Source: Schlesneria paludicola DSM 18645 (lineage in GTDB: Bacteria; Planctomycetota; Planctomycetia; Planctomycetales; Planctomycetaceae). From it: DNA of 57,362 bases. This document shows positions 7,025 to 15,711 of the stretch, piece by piece. Numbering within the stretch: the first letter of the stretch is position 1; each line of letters opens with the position of its first letter. The stretch spans positions 1-57,362 of the forward strand of contig CAMAYU010000016.1 in the NCBI GenBank assembly GCA_945862235.1. Direction: 5' to 3'. The translations under genes were made by a program, and so were the position numbers. Under the pieces are notes generated by a model. That model was not told where the DNA came from and made no database searches. It saw only the letters and a list, made by a program, of their open reading frames with translations.

Positions 7025-8416
7025 TTACGAGAGCTGGAGGACTTCGCCGTCGCTGATGGGGAAGGGGCGGTCGAGGAGGTCGCGGATTTCGGATTGGGGG
7101 GGGATGCCCAGCGTTTGGAAGATGGTGGCGTGGAGGTCGGCGGGGGAGCAGGGCTGGGTTTTGGGGAAGGCGGCGTGGCTGTCGGTGCTGCCGTAGACTT
7201 GGCCTCCACGGATACCGCCGCCGGCGAAGGCGATCGAGTAGGCGTTGGGATAGTGGTCGCGGCCAGCGTTGGCGTTGATGCGCGGGGTGCGACCGAAATC
7301 GGTCAGCAGGACGACGAGCGTTTCATCGAGCGTTCCTCGGTCGGTGAGGTCTTGCAGCAGCGCGGAGACCGAGCGATCGAACACCGGCAGCATCCGGTTT
7401 TTGAGATGGTTGAAGTTGTTGCCGTGCGTGTCCCACGTATCGCGTCCGCCGCCGAGGTCTCCCGCTCCGACACAGACTTGAACGACGGGGACGCCCGCCT
7501 CCGTCAGCCGTCGCGCGAGCAACAGGCTTTGTCCCGCGATGTGATCGCCGTAGGACTCGCGCACCTTCGGACTCTCGTTGTCGAAGTTGTACGCGTCCTT
7601 CACCGCCGAACCGGCCAGCAGGTCTTCGGCCAGCGATTGGAAGTGATCGAAGCTTTCGTAGTCACTCATAGGGTGAGGCCGGAGTTGCAGGGACTCCAAC
7701 AGTTGGCGTCGTTCGGTCAGTCGGGCCAGATCGACTTCGCGGAGGTTCAAGACTTCCGCTCCCAACGTTTTGGAACTCCCTTCAAACGCAAGGCCACTCG
7801 ACGGACGCAGCACAATGGGATCGTACTTCACGCCGAGCCAACCGCCGTATTCGCCCGCTTGCAGGGTTTCGTTATCGACCATCGGATACGGCAGACGAAC
7901 GGCATTCGGCACGCCGCGCGGTGCGTTGCGGAACTTGGAAATCACCGAGGCAATCGACGGCCAGTCGTCTCGCAGCGGCGGAATGTTGGCGACGCGAGGC
8001 GGCTTGTGACCGGTCAGGTTCCAGTACATGCCGCGTCCGTGGAACGAGTCGTCGTGATGGATCGAACGGACGATGGCGAGCTTGTCGGTGTGTCGAGCCA
8101 AGAGCGGCAGATGCTCGCCAATCTGAATGCCCGGCACGATAGTCGAGATCGGCGCATGATCGCCTCGAATTTCCAGCGGGGCATCGGGCTTGAGATCGAA
8201 CGTTTCGAGATGACTCATCCCACCCCAGCAGAAGACGATGATGCACGACTTCGCGGGGCCGATGTGGGCGGGAGTGGCTGCGGCCGTAGCGCTGCGCCAC
8301 TGCAAGAAGCTGGGCAGCGACAAACCACCGATCCCCGCCGTGGCGGCGAGCGCGCGGCGGCGCGAGATGGCGTGATCCAGTTCCAGTGAGCGCGAGAAGT
8401 GGTTCGTCTGCGGCAT
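7025..8416 (-). CDS. DUF1501 Tat-exported protein
   Basis: A 463-residue DUF1501 protein with an alkaline-phosphatase/sulfatase-like fold. A Tat-type signal is at residues 18-40 (SRRRALAATAGIGGLSLPSF). Family landmarks follow: CWGGMSHLETFDLKPDAP, the conserved FGRTPRINANAGRDHYPNAY and GGGIRGGQVYGSTD. GAGG lies upstream of the ATG. The 3' end lies about 30 bases from the transposase remnant. The gene is on minus in tandem with a second DUF1501 gene, with no DUF1549/DUF1553 partner on the same strand here. The enzymatic role of DUF1501 is not established. Confidence 0.88.
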   Translation of the reverse strand: MPQTNHFSRSLELDHAISRRRALAATAGIGGLSLPSFLQWRSATAAATPAHIGPAKSCIIVFCWGGMSHLETFDLKPDAPLEIRGDHAPISTIVPGIQIGEHLPLLARHTDKLAIVRSIHHDDSFHGRGMYWNLTGHKPPRVANIPPLRDDWPSIASVISKFRNAPRGVPNAVRLPYPMVDNETLQAGEYGGWLGVKYDPIVLRPSSGLAFEGSSKTLGAEVLNLREVDLARLTERRQLLESLQLRPHPMSDYESFDHFQSLAEDLLAGSAVKDAYNFDNESPKVRESYGDHIAGQSLLLARRLTEAGVPVVQVCVGAGDLGGGRDTWDTHGNNFNHLKNRMLPVFDRSVSALLQDLTDRGTLDETLVVLLTDFGRTPRINANAGRDHYPNAYSIAFAGGGIRGGQVYGSTDSHAAFPKTQPCSPADLHATIFQTLGIPPQSEIRDLLDRPFPISDGEVLQLS

Positions 8417-8448
8417 GGGCGATGGACCTCGCGGCGGGTGGCGATTGG

Positions 8449-8698
8449 CGTAGGGTAAGCGTCTCGCTTGCCCGTGCGTCCGAACAGAGAGCAGTCAGTA
8501 GATCGCAGATATGCCTCACGCGGCACAATGTGAGAGGTTTCTGAGCGGGGCGGCGTCAGCCCCTCGGTTCTTCCAAAGCGGGCTAACGCCCAAGAACCAG
8601 GGGACTGACGCCGCCCCGCTCAGAGGTCTCATTACAGACCGTGTGAGGCAAAACTCGTCAGTCAATCGAAGACGGGCAAGCGAGACGCTTACCCTACG
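8449..8698. repeat. Composite palindrome: outer CGTAGG hairpin enclosing a family-A element
   Basis: The outer arms 8449-8473 and 8674-8698 are a perfect 25-bp pair (CGTAGGGTAAGCGTCTCGCT and onward). Nested inside is a complete copy of the MITE-like family A. Its ends CTCACGCGG and CCGTGTGAG lie near 8517 and 8639, and its core stem 8541-8572 with 8592-8623 begins CTGAGCGGGGCGGCGTCAG. This looks like one palindromic element inserted into the loop of another. It separates the two minus-strand DUF1501 genes. Confidence 0.9.
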
Positions 8699-8722
8699 GT
8701 TTGGCGTGGCTACGCCACGGCC

Positions 8723-10141
8723 TCACGCTCGCAGGAGTTCTGAGATCGGTTCACCGGACGGCAGGATCGGCATCGGGCGACCACGGCGGTCGGGGAAGGA
8801 CTCGGTGTAGTCGATGCCGAGGTGGCGATAGACGGTGGCCCAGAGATCGTTCGGGGTGAGTGGCCGGTCGGCGGGATGTTCGCCCTTCGAGTTGGTCGAG
8901 CCGATGATCTGGCCGGTGCGCATGCCGCCGCCCGCCATGATGAAGGACATCGCTTGAGGCCAATGATCGCGACCGGGGTGCATCACACCGGTTTGCGTGC
9001 CGATTGAGTTCTCGATGCGTGGCGTTCGTCCGAATTCGCCCGTGACGAGAATGAGCGTCCTCTTGTCCAATCCGCGCTGATGCACGTCTTCGATCAGGGC
9101 AGTGACGGCTTGGTCGTAGATCGGCAGGCGGACCTTGAGGTCGTCCCAGATGTGGCAGTTCACGGCGTGCGAGTCCCAGTTGTAGACGCCCTGCTTGAGG
9201 AACTCGACGCCCGATTGATACGGGTTCTCCATGACCAGCGTCACGAAGCTGACGCCCGCCTCGACCAAGCGCCGTGCCATCAAAGCACGCTGGCCCCAGC
9301 AGTGGCGTCCGTAGCGATCGCGTGTCAGCGGCGATTCGAGTGACAGATCGAAGGCTCGCTTGGCGCGGTTGCTCGTGAGCATCCCGACGGCTCGGTCTTG
9401 GAAGCGGTCAGTCGATTCCACCATCCGGTGGCCGTCGATCTCGCGGTTGATCCGGTCCAAGCCTTTGAGCAGCGACATCCGGTCTCCGATACGCCCCATC
9501 ACTACTTCCGACGGCGCGATGTTGGGGACCGAGAAGCTTGGCTGACTCGGATCCCCTTCGACGTTGAACGGCATATACGACTGACCGAGATACGCGGCTC
9601 CCTGCGCAAAGACATCGTTGATCCGCCCGCCGGGATTCATCGAGACATAATTGGGGATGCCGCAGTCGCGTCCTTCGCGGCACTTCGCCACGATCGAACC
9701 GGTGGCAGGAGCGTCGTTGACGGTATCGACGGGAGTCGCGGGGACTCGACCCGTCATCAACCGCTTGTGTCCGCCGCCATGATCGGCGAACTGATGAGCG
9801 ACCGACCGAATGATCGAGTACTTGTCGGCAATGGCGGCATGTCGCGGCATCAGCTCGCAGACATCCATGCCGGGGACGTTCGTCCGAATGGGATGGAACG
9901 CGCCGCGATAGTCGATCGGCGCGTTCGGCTTCATGTCGTACATGTCCATGTGCGGTGGACCGCCCGGCATCCAGACGAAGATCACAGCCGTCTCTTCATC
10001 TACAGACTGACCCGCTGCCGCCGCGGCCTCGCGACACCGGAACAGGTCGGGCAGAGTCAGCCCACCCAACCCGAGCGCACCCGCCGCCAGAAATTCACGA
10101 CGCCTGACAGGACCAGCACAATGGCGAGGAGGAATGTTCAT
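8723..10141 (-). CDS. DUF1501 Tat-exported protein
   Basis: 472 residues from the ATG at 10141, which opens MNIPPRHCAGPVRRREFLAA with a Tat motif (RRREFL) and an Ala-rich h-region. The longer frame to 10324 would bury the signal. Landmarks are FVWMPGGPPHMDMYDMKPNA, the GEFGRTPRIE block, HPGRDHWPQAMSFIMAGGG and the C-terminal HLGIDYTESFPDRRGRPMPI. It belongs to the same family as its neighbours but to a different sub-branch from the 13989 gene. It is probably exported folded to the periplasm. Precise activity is unknown. Confidence 0.88.
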   Translation of the reverse strand: MNIPPRHCAGPVRRREFLAAGALGLGGLTLPDLFRCREAAAAAGQSVDEETAVIFVWMPGGPPHMDMYDMKPNAPIDYRGAFHPIRTNVPGMDVCELMPRHAAIADKYSIIRSVAHQFADHGGGHKRLMTGRVPATPVDTVNDAPATGSIVAKCREGRDCGIPNYVSMNPGGRINDVFAQGAAYLGQSYMPFNVEGDPSQPSFSVPNIAPSEVVMGRIGDRMSLLKGLDRINREIDGHRMVESTDRFQDRAVGMLTSNRAKRAFDLSLESPLTRDRYGRHCWGQRALMARRLVEAGVSFVTLVMENPYQSGVEFLKQGVYNWDSHAVNCHIWDDLKVRLPIYDQAVTALIEDVHQRGLDKRTLILVTGEFGRTPRIENSIGTQTGVMHPGRDHWPQAMSFIMAGGGMRTGQIIGSTNSKGEHPADRPLTPNDLWATVYRHLGIDYTESFPDRRGRPMPILPSGEPISELLRA

Positions 10142-10615
10142 AGAGTCACTTCGGTTATGGGTGGGGGCAATGGGAGGTGGGCAGTCGGCAGTGGCGGGCA
10201 AGACGGCAGTCATCAGGCGACAGTTATCTGATCGGCAAGAGTGGCCTGTCAACCACAGCTTGGTGAGGAAATTGTCGTCACACGGTCGTCGCAGCCCATC
10301 AAGGACATCGATTCTTCGGAACAAACTCGGCCACTTCCCCCGTGTCCTCCCGTGCCTCCCGTGGTTTCTTCAGGCGGCAGACAGAGGAACCACGGGGGGC
10401 ACGGGAGGACACGGGGGAAGAGAATGTGTTGATCGATCAAGGGGCACACTCGAATCTCACCGGGGTTTGGGTTGCGACTGAAAGACGAGCAGCCGCAGGA
10501 GGTGAGACTGACCCGGTGATGCGACCCGCAGAATCACCTCCTCCGACCTCGCGTGCGCCATACATCAGAAGTTAGAGTTCCCTGCGACTTAGACACGCCT
10601 CGTGAGGACCTTTGA
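10142..10615. other. Divergent intergenic region between DUF1501 (minus) and the PSCyt1 gene (plus)
   Basis: This gap of about 470 bp must hold the promoters for both flanking genes. Apart from the hairpin at 10334-10420 no coding sequence is convincing. The short frames across it are low-complexity readings of the hairpin. I could not pick out clear -35/-10 boxes. Confidence 0.5.
10334..10420. repeat. Long hairpin rich in CCCGTG/CACGGG
   Basis: Arms 10334-10367 and 10388-10420 are near-perfect reverse complements (CCCCCGTGTCCTCCCGTGCC and onward). There is no T-tract. It stands in the divergent promoter region, roughly 190 bases from each start codon. Confidence 0.88.
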
Positions 10616-13600
10616 ATGCGACAGTGTTGGATCATCACCGCTCTTCTGACGACCGCCGCCTCATGCGTGGCGATGCCGGCTTTTGCTCAGGCTCCAACCG
10701 AGGAAGGGCTGAAGTTCTTCGAGATGAAGATTCGGCCGGTGCTGGTACAGCACTGTTACGTCTGCCATTCGGTGGCGGCACGTGACGACGAGAAGATCAT
10801 CGGGGGGGAGCTGTTCCTCGACACGGCGGCCGGGACGCTGGTCGGCGGCGAGAACGGGCCGGCCCTCGTTAAAGGGAAGTCGGCCGAGAGCCGGATGATC
10901 AAGGCGTTGAAATACGACGGGATTGAGATGCCTCCGAAGGGAAAGCTTTCGGATGAGATCATCGCTGACTTCGTGAAGTGGATCGACATGGGAGCGCCCG
11001 ACCCGCGCGAGGGGGCCGCGCCGACGAAGCCGAAGCGCGAGATCAATCTTGATGAAGGCCGCAAATGGTGGTCGTTCCTGCCGCTCCAAACGGTGATGCC
11101 GCCCGCCGTGCCGGAGGGCTCTCGCGTCCAGTCGCCGATCGACAACTTTGTGCTCGCCGCGCAGGTGCAACAGAAGCTGAAGGCCAACGGCCCGGCGACG
11201 AAAGAGAAGCTGATCCGTCGCGCGTACTTCGATCTCATTGGGTTGCCACCGTCGGCGGAGCAGATCGACGCGTTCGTCAACGACGCGTCGCCGCAGGCGT
11301 TTGAGAAAGTGATCGACGAACTGCTGGCGAGCCAACACTACGGTGAGAAGTGGGCACGGCACTGGCTCGACGTGGCCCGGTTCGCCGAGAGTGGCGGCTA
11401 TGAGTTCGATGGCTTTCGGCCCGGCGCGTATCACTACCGCGACTGGGTGATTCGGTCGCTCAACAACGACCTGCCGTATGACCAGTTCGTCCGGCAGCAA
11501 CTGGCGGGAGACATGCTGCAAGCCGACGACTATCACGCGGCGGCGGCGAGCGGCTTTCTCGTCGCGGGGCCTTATCCGGGACAGATCACGGCGAAGACGG
11601 TCGAAGGGATTCGCTACGACCAACTCGACGACATGTTGATGACGGTCGGTGGCTCGATGCTCGGCCTGACGCTTGGCTGCGTCCGTTGCCACGACCACAA
11701 GTATGACCCGCTCCCGCAGAAGGACTACTACGCGCTCGCTTCGTCGTTCGCGAAGACCTCGCATGGAACTCGCACGATCGACCCCGATCCGGCGGCGACT
11801 CAACAAGCGATCGAACGACACCGACTCGCGCAGGAACCGTTGGTCGCGGCGTTGAAGACGTTCGCGGCGAATGAGCTTCCGAAACGGTTCGAGACGTGGC
11901 GCGCCACCGAACTCGCCAAGCAGCCCGATGCGCCGCGCTGGCAGATCATGGAGCCGGTCGCCGTCGATGCGGAGCGTTCCTATTTGAAGTGGCTGCCCGG
12001 CGGAATCGTCGCACACGACGGGCTGCTCAATCCCGGAATCAGCGTGCCGCGACGAGGCCAGCGCCGCATGACTCGCAACGAAGAGCAATACACGATCACG
12101 CTCAACACGCATCAGAAGAACATCACGTCGCTGCGACTCGACACGTTCGCCGACAAGTCGCTTCCACAGCGCGGGCCGGGCCTCAGCGGAGACGGCAGTT
12201 TTCAGTTGGCCGATCTCAAAGTGACGGCTCGTCCACTCGACGGCAACGCGGCGGAAGCGGCTGTGGAACTGAAGCTCAAGGCGGTGTTTGAAGGTTCGTC
12301 CGACAAGGACCAGCCGCTGGCGAACGCCGTCGATGGTAAGCCCAACACGGCGTGGGTCGTTCGCACCGAGGCGAAGAAAGACAACGCGGCGATCTTTGAG
12401 TTGGAAGCCCCGCTCGCGGGATTTGCCAGCGGGACCGAACTGACTTTTGAGCTGAAGTTCCGCGACCTCGGCATGGGCCGGATGCGGTTCTCGCTCAGTA
12501 CCGAGCCGAACCCTGCGACCTGGGCTGGTGACTTCGTGCCGCAACACGTCGGCGAGATTCGCGCGATCATGGCCGCTGGCGGGAACAAGCTCCCCGATGC
12601 GCAGCGCGAAGCGATGACGCGCTGGTTCAGTCCGTTCGATGCCGACACCGCGAAGATGACTCAAACCGTCCGCAATCACATTCTCGCCGAGCCTCGTCCG
12701 CCACTGACCGAGGTCTACACCACCATCGCGGGCGGACAGGATGTCTTCCTGTTGCGACGCGGCGAAGTCGATAACAAGCTCGGCAAGGCCGAGCCGGGAT
12801 TCCTCCAAGTCCTGCTGCGAGGCGCTCCGCCCGTCGCAGCCGCTCAGACGGCAACGACTCCACCAACCACGCCTCCCGCCGCACCAACCGATCCGCGCAT
12901 CGCGCTGGCCGACTGGATCACCAACGTCGATCGAGGTGCCGGGCCGCTCTTTGCTCGCGTCATGGTGAATCGACTCTGGCAGCATCACTTCGGTGAGGGG
13001 ATCGTCGGCACGCCAAACGACTTTGGGGCACAAGGTGACAAGCCAACGCATCCCGAGTTGCTCGAATGGCTCGCGTCACAACTGGTCGGCAACGGCTGGA
13101 AGCTCAAGCCGCTGCACAAGCAGATCATGCTGAGTGCCGCCTACCAGCAGTCGCACGAAGTGACGCCGGAAAACCTCGCCCTCGATCCCGCCAACAAGTT
13201 CGTGTGGCATTACCAACCGAGACGCCTCGACGCCGAGATCATTCGCGACGCGCTGTTGGCCATCGGCGGGAACCTCGACAAGAACATGTTCGGCCCCAGC
13301 ATCCTCGATAACACGCCGCGACGCAGCGTCTACTTGCGTGTGAAGCGGAGCGAGTTGATTCCGCTGATGACGATGTTCGACGCTCCCGAGCCAACTCAAA
13401 GCGTGGGCGAGCGCATCAGCACGACGGTCCCGACACAGTCGCTCGCGATGATGAATTCACCGTTCGTGAGACAACAGGCCGAGCAACTCTCGAAGCGCAT
13501 CCACCCGACACCCGAGACCCCGCTCGCCACGTCAGTCGATCACGCCTACCGCATCGCCTTCGCGCGAACCGCTTCGGAAACAGAACGAACACAAATGCTC

Positions 13601-13720
13601 GCCTTCATCGACTCCCAACGCACCCTCGCGGGAGGAGACCCCATCGCGAACACCGACAAGGCGCTGGCCGAGTTCTGCCAAGTCCTCTTGTGCCTGAATG
13701 AGTTTGTGTACGTGGACTGA
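10616..13720 (+). CDS. PSCyt1/DUF1549/DUF1553 secreted cytochrome protein
   Basis: 1,034 residues. The signal peptide is about residues 1-25 (ending PAFAQA), with GAGGA eight bases before the ATG. A planctomycete cytochrome C (PSCyt1) domain has the haem motif C47-YV-C50-H51. DUF1549 covers about residues 180-375, including HYGEKWARHWLDVARFAESG and a second CxxCH (CVRCHDHKYDP). A spacer with a jelly-roll-like region follows, then DUF1553 at about 755-1020 (MVNRLWQHHFGEGIVGTPND). This architecture is almost unique to Planctomycetes and sister groups, and is usually found next to a DUF1501 gene, as here (13989). It is thought to act in the periplasm in oxidation or breakdown of complex substrates, but no reaction is proven. 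Confidence 0.92.
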   Translation: MRQCWIITALLTTAASCVAMPAFAQAPTEEGLKFFEMKIRPVLVQHCYVCHSVAARDDEKIIGGELFLDTAAGTLVGGENGPALVKGKSAESRMIKALKYDGIEMPPKGKLSDEIIADFVKWIDMGAPDPREGAAPTKPKREINLDEGRKWWSFLPLQTVMPPAVPEGSRVQSPIDNFVLAAQVQQKLKANGPATKEKLIRRAYFDLIGLPPSAEQIDAFVNDASPQAFEKVIDELLASQHYGEKWARHWLDVARFAESGGYEFDGFRPGAYHYRDWVIRSLNNDLPYDQFVRQQLAGDMLQADDYHAAAASGFLVAGPYPGQITAKTVEGIRYDQLDDMLMTVGGSMLGLTLGCVRCHDHKYDPLPQKDYYALASSFAKTSHGTRTIDPDPAATQQAIERHRLAQEPLVAALKTFAANELPKRFETWRATELAKQPDAPRWQIMEPVAVDAERSYLKWLPGGIVAHDGLLNPGISVPRRGQRRMTRNEEQYTITLNTHQKNITSLRLDTFADKSLPQRGPGLSGDGSFQLADLKVTARPLDGNAAEAAVELKLKAVFEGSSDKDQPLANAVDGKPNTAWVVRTEAKKDNAAIFELEAPLAGFASGTELTFELKFRDLGMGRMRFSLSTEPNPATWAGDFVPQHVGEIRAIMAAGGNKLPDAQREAMTRWFSPFDADTAKMTQTVRNHILAEPRPPLTEVYTTIAGGQDVFLLRRGEVDNKLGKAEPGFLQVLLRGAPPVAAAQTATTPPTTPPAAPTDPRIALADWITNVDRGAGPLFARVMVNRLWQHHFGEGIVGTPNDFGAQGDKPTHPELLEWLASQLVGNGWKLKPLHKQIMLSAAYQQSHEVTPENLALDPANKFVWHYQPRRLDAEIIRDALLAIGGNLDKNMFGPSILDNTPRRSVYLRVKRSELIPLMTMFDAPEPTQSVGERISTTVPTQSLAMMNSPFVRQQAEQLSKRIHPTPETPLATSVDHAYRIAFARTASETERTQMLAFIDSQRTLAGGDPIANTDKALAEFCQVLLCLNEFVYVD

Positions 13721-13728
13721 TGTTTGCG

Positions 13729-13975
13729 TCTTCACCGACCTTGAGTCGGTGGAACGGCGATTGGTAACTAGCCGAAATGAAAATGCGTGGTGTCTTTCGC
13801 CCCCACCGAGCTTGTCTCGGAGGAGCGATGATTGTTCACTCGCAAGCGTGCGAGGATAGTTGCCAATCACCGCTTCACCGAGACAAGCTCGGCGGGGGCG
13901 AAGTCCGGATAGGAATTGCGTCATAGTTGCCAATCTTCGTCCCACCGACACAAGGTCGGTGGTGACGTGACCCTC
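13729..13975. repeat. Nested inverted repeats between the PSCyt1 and DUF1501 genes
   Basis: The inner arms 13796-13820 and 13878-13902 pair almost perfectly (CCACCGAGCTTGTCTCGG region). Outer arms near 13729-13770 and 13926-13968 repeat CACCGAC-GGTCGGTGG and GGCGATTGGTAAC/GTTGCCAATC. The whole gap of the presumed two-gene operon is occupied. It may shape mRNA stability between the two cistrons. Confidence 0.8.
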
Positions 13976-13988
13976 CAAGGAGATCCTC

Positions 13989-15443
13989 ATGTTTCACGCC
14001 AACCCACTCCACGACCTCGCACTTCCGCCGCGCCGCCAGTTCCTCCAGCAAGCCGGACTCGGGTTCGGCTCGCTTGCTCTCGCGAGCATGTTGCATGGTG
14101 AGACGAACGCGGCACCGACGCCGAACGCCGACCCGCTGGCGCTGCGGTCGCCGCACTTTCCGGCGAAGATCAAGTCGATCATCTGGTTGTTCATGACGGG
14201 CGCGCCTTCGCAGGTCGATACGTGGGACTACAAGCCCGAGCTGCAGAAGCGGGACGGTCAGGACTTGGCGGGGTCCGATCCGAAGACCGGCTTCTTTACG
14301 ACGAGCGGCAAGTGTTTGAAGTCGCCGTTTGAGTGGAAGCAACACGGCGAATCGGGGTCGTGGGTGTCGGGAATCTTCCCGCATCTGTCGCGGCATGTGG
14401 ACAAGATGTGCTTCCTGCACTCGATGCACCTCAAGCAGAACAACCACGCACCGGCGTCGATCGAGTTGATGTGCGGCACCAACCGGCCGGGTCTGCCCGC
14501 GCTGGGGGCGTGGATGACCTACGGCCTCGGTTCGCTGAATCAGGACTTGCCGTCGTACGTCGTGCTGCACGACACGCGGCCGCGCGGCGATGATCAGATT
14601 TGGTCAGCGGGCTTTCTGCCGAAGACGTATCAGGCGCTGTCACTCGACGCGCGGCGGAAGGAGGCGGTCGATAATCTCGCTCGCGACGCCAAGCACAGCG
14701 ACGCGCAACAACGCTCGCAGCTCGACCTGATTCGTCAGTTGAACCAGCAGCACGCGGCGGCAAGGCCGACTCAGGCCGATCTCGCGGCGCGAATCAATTC
14801 GTATGAGCTGGCCTACCGAATGCAGATGTCCGCGCCGGAAGCGTTGGACTTGTCGAAGGAGTCCGAGGCGACTCACAAGCTGTACGGGATGGATCAGCCC
14901 GAGTGCGCGACGTTTGCTCGGCAGTGTTTGCTCTCGCGCCGACTGGTCGAGCGAGGCGTGAGGTTCGTCCAAATTTTCGCGGGGAAGGGCGTCGGCGGAG
15001 ACGGAAGCGTGAACGACGTGCCGTGGGATTGTCACACCGATGTCGAAATCAATCACAAATCGTGCGGCCTCCACACGGATCAGCCTGCGGCCGCGTTGCT
15101 CGCCGACTTGGAAGCGCGCGGGATGCTCGATTCGACGCTCGTCATCTGGGGTGGCGAGTTTGGCAGAACATCCGATTCACAAGGCTCGAAGGGTCGAGAT
15201 CACAATCCGAACGGCTTCACGATCTGGATGGCGGGAGCCGGTGTGAAGGGCGGCTTCCACTACGGAGCGACCGACGAGTTTGGATACAAAGCCGTGACGA
15301 ACAAGGTCCACGTCAACGACCTCCACGCCACGCTGCTGCATCTGCTGGGACTCGAACACACCAAGCTGACCTACCGCTTCAACGGCCGCGACTACCGCCT
15401 GACCGATGTGGCGGGGAATCTCATCACGGATATTTTGACGTGA
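13989..15443 (+). CDS. DUF1501 protein paired with the PSCyt1/DUF1549/DUF1553 gene
   Basis: 484 residues. AAGGAG lies seven bases before the ATG. A Tat-like leader (PPRRQFLQQAGLGFGSLALA) precedes MTGAPSQVDTWDYKPELQKR, the conserved GGEFGRTSDSQGSKGRDHNP block and the C-terminal FNGRDYRLTDVAG. This is the sub-branch that normally accompanies PSCyt1/DUF1549/DUF1553 proteins, which fits its place 268 bases downstream on the same strand. The two are likely co-expressed and exported by different routes (Sec and Tat). Confidence 0.9.
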   Translation: MFHANPLHDLALPPRRQFLQQAGLGFGSLALASMLHGETNAAPTPNADPLALRSPHFPAKIKSIIWLFMTGAPSQVDTWDYKPELQKRDGQDLAGSDPKTGFFTTSGKCLKSPFEWKQHGESGSWVSGIFPHLSRHVDKMCFLHSMHLKQNNHAPASIELMCGTNRPGLPALGAWMTYGLGSLNQDLPSYVVLHDTRPRGDDQIWSAGFLPKTYQALSLDARRKEAVDNLARDAKHSDAQQRSQLDLIRQLNQQHAAARPTQADLAARINSYELAYRMQMSAPEALDLSKESEATHKLYGMDQPECATFARQCLLSRRLVERGVRFVQIFAGKGVGGDGSVNDVPWDCHTDVEINHKSCGLHTDQPAAALLADLEARGMLDSTLVIWGGEFGRTSDSQGSKGRDHNPNGFTIWMAGAGVKGGFHYGATDEFGYKAVTNKVHVNDLHATLLHLLGLEHTKLTYRFNGRDYRLTDVAGNLITDILT

Positions 15444-15560
15444 TGGCGCGACCTCGATGAAATGGTCGTGCCCGACACACCAACCCGAAGTGCGAGCATC
15501 GAGTCGATCGCCTACGCCGCAATCCTCGGCGCGATCTTCGCCGCGATGTGGCCAGCCGCT

Positions 15561-15665
15561 TAACAGCTTGTTGAACGACCCGTAGCACCGGCGGCTCGCC
15601 TGTGTTTTCCAACTCGAAATGCAAGCAGGCGAGCCGCCTACTCTACGTTTTTCAACAGGCCGTTA
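15561..15665. repeat. Two-stem inverted repeat
   Basis: Outer arms are 15561-15575 and 15651-15665 (TTGTTGAA/TTCAACA tips). The inner arms 15590-15602 and 15626-15638 (GGCGGCTCGCCTG) are perfect. It lies between the DUF1501 and M20 genes, both on plus. CGTAG and CTACG flank the inner stem, as in the other CGTAGG hairpins. Confidence 0.8.
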
Positions 15666-15711
15666 ATGCTCCCTGCTGGTGTGACCCGTCCCAACTTACT
15701 GGAGGCGAACC

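Noticed and set aside
6563..8389. A 608-codon plus-strand frame continuing from the IS4 remnant
   Set aside because: Only the first 140 or so codons are transposase. The rest is antisense to the DUF1501 gene and open because the original stop codon was lost.
10661..13051. A 796-codon open frame on minus, opposite the PSCyt1/DUF1549/DUF1553 gene
   Set aside because: It is a shadow of the real gene: Arg/Leu/Val-rich, without domains, and the plus-strand product has clear cytochrome, DUF1549 and DUF1553 motifs.
15462..15563. A 33-residue frame (MVVPDTPTRSASIESIAYAA, hydrophobic end) before the M20 gene
   Set aside because: Too short, without a ribosome site. Its first half overlaps a sequence also seen in the hairpin at 31242, so it is probably repeat-derived.
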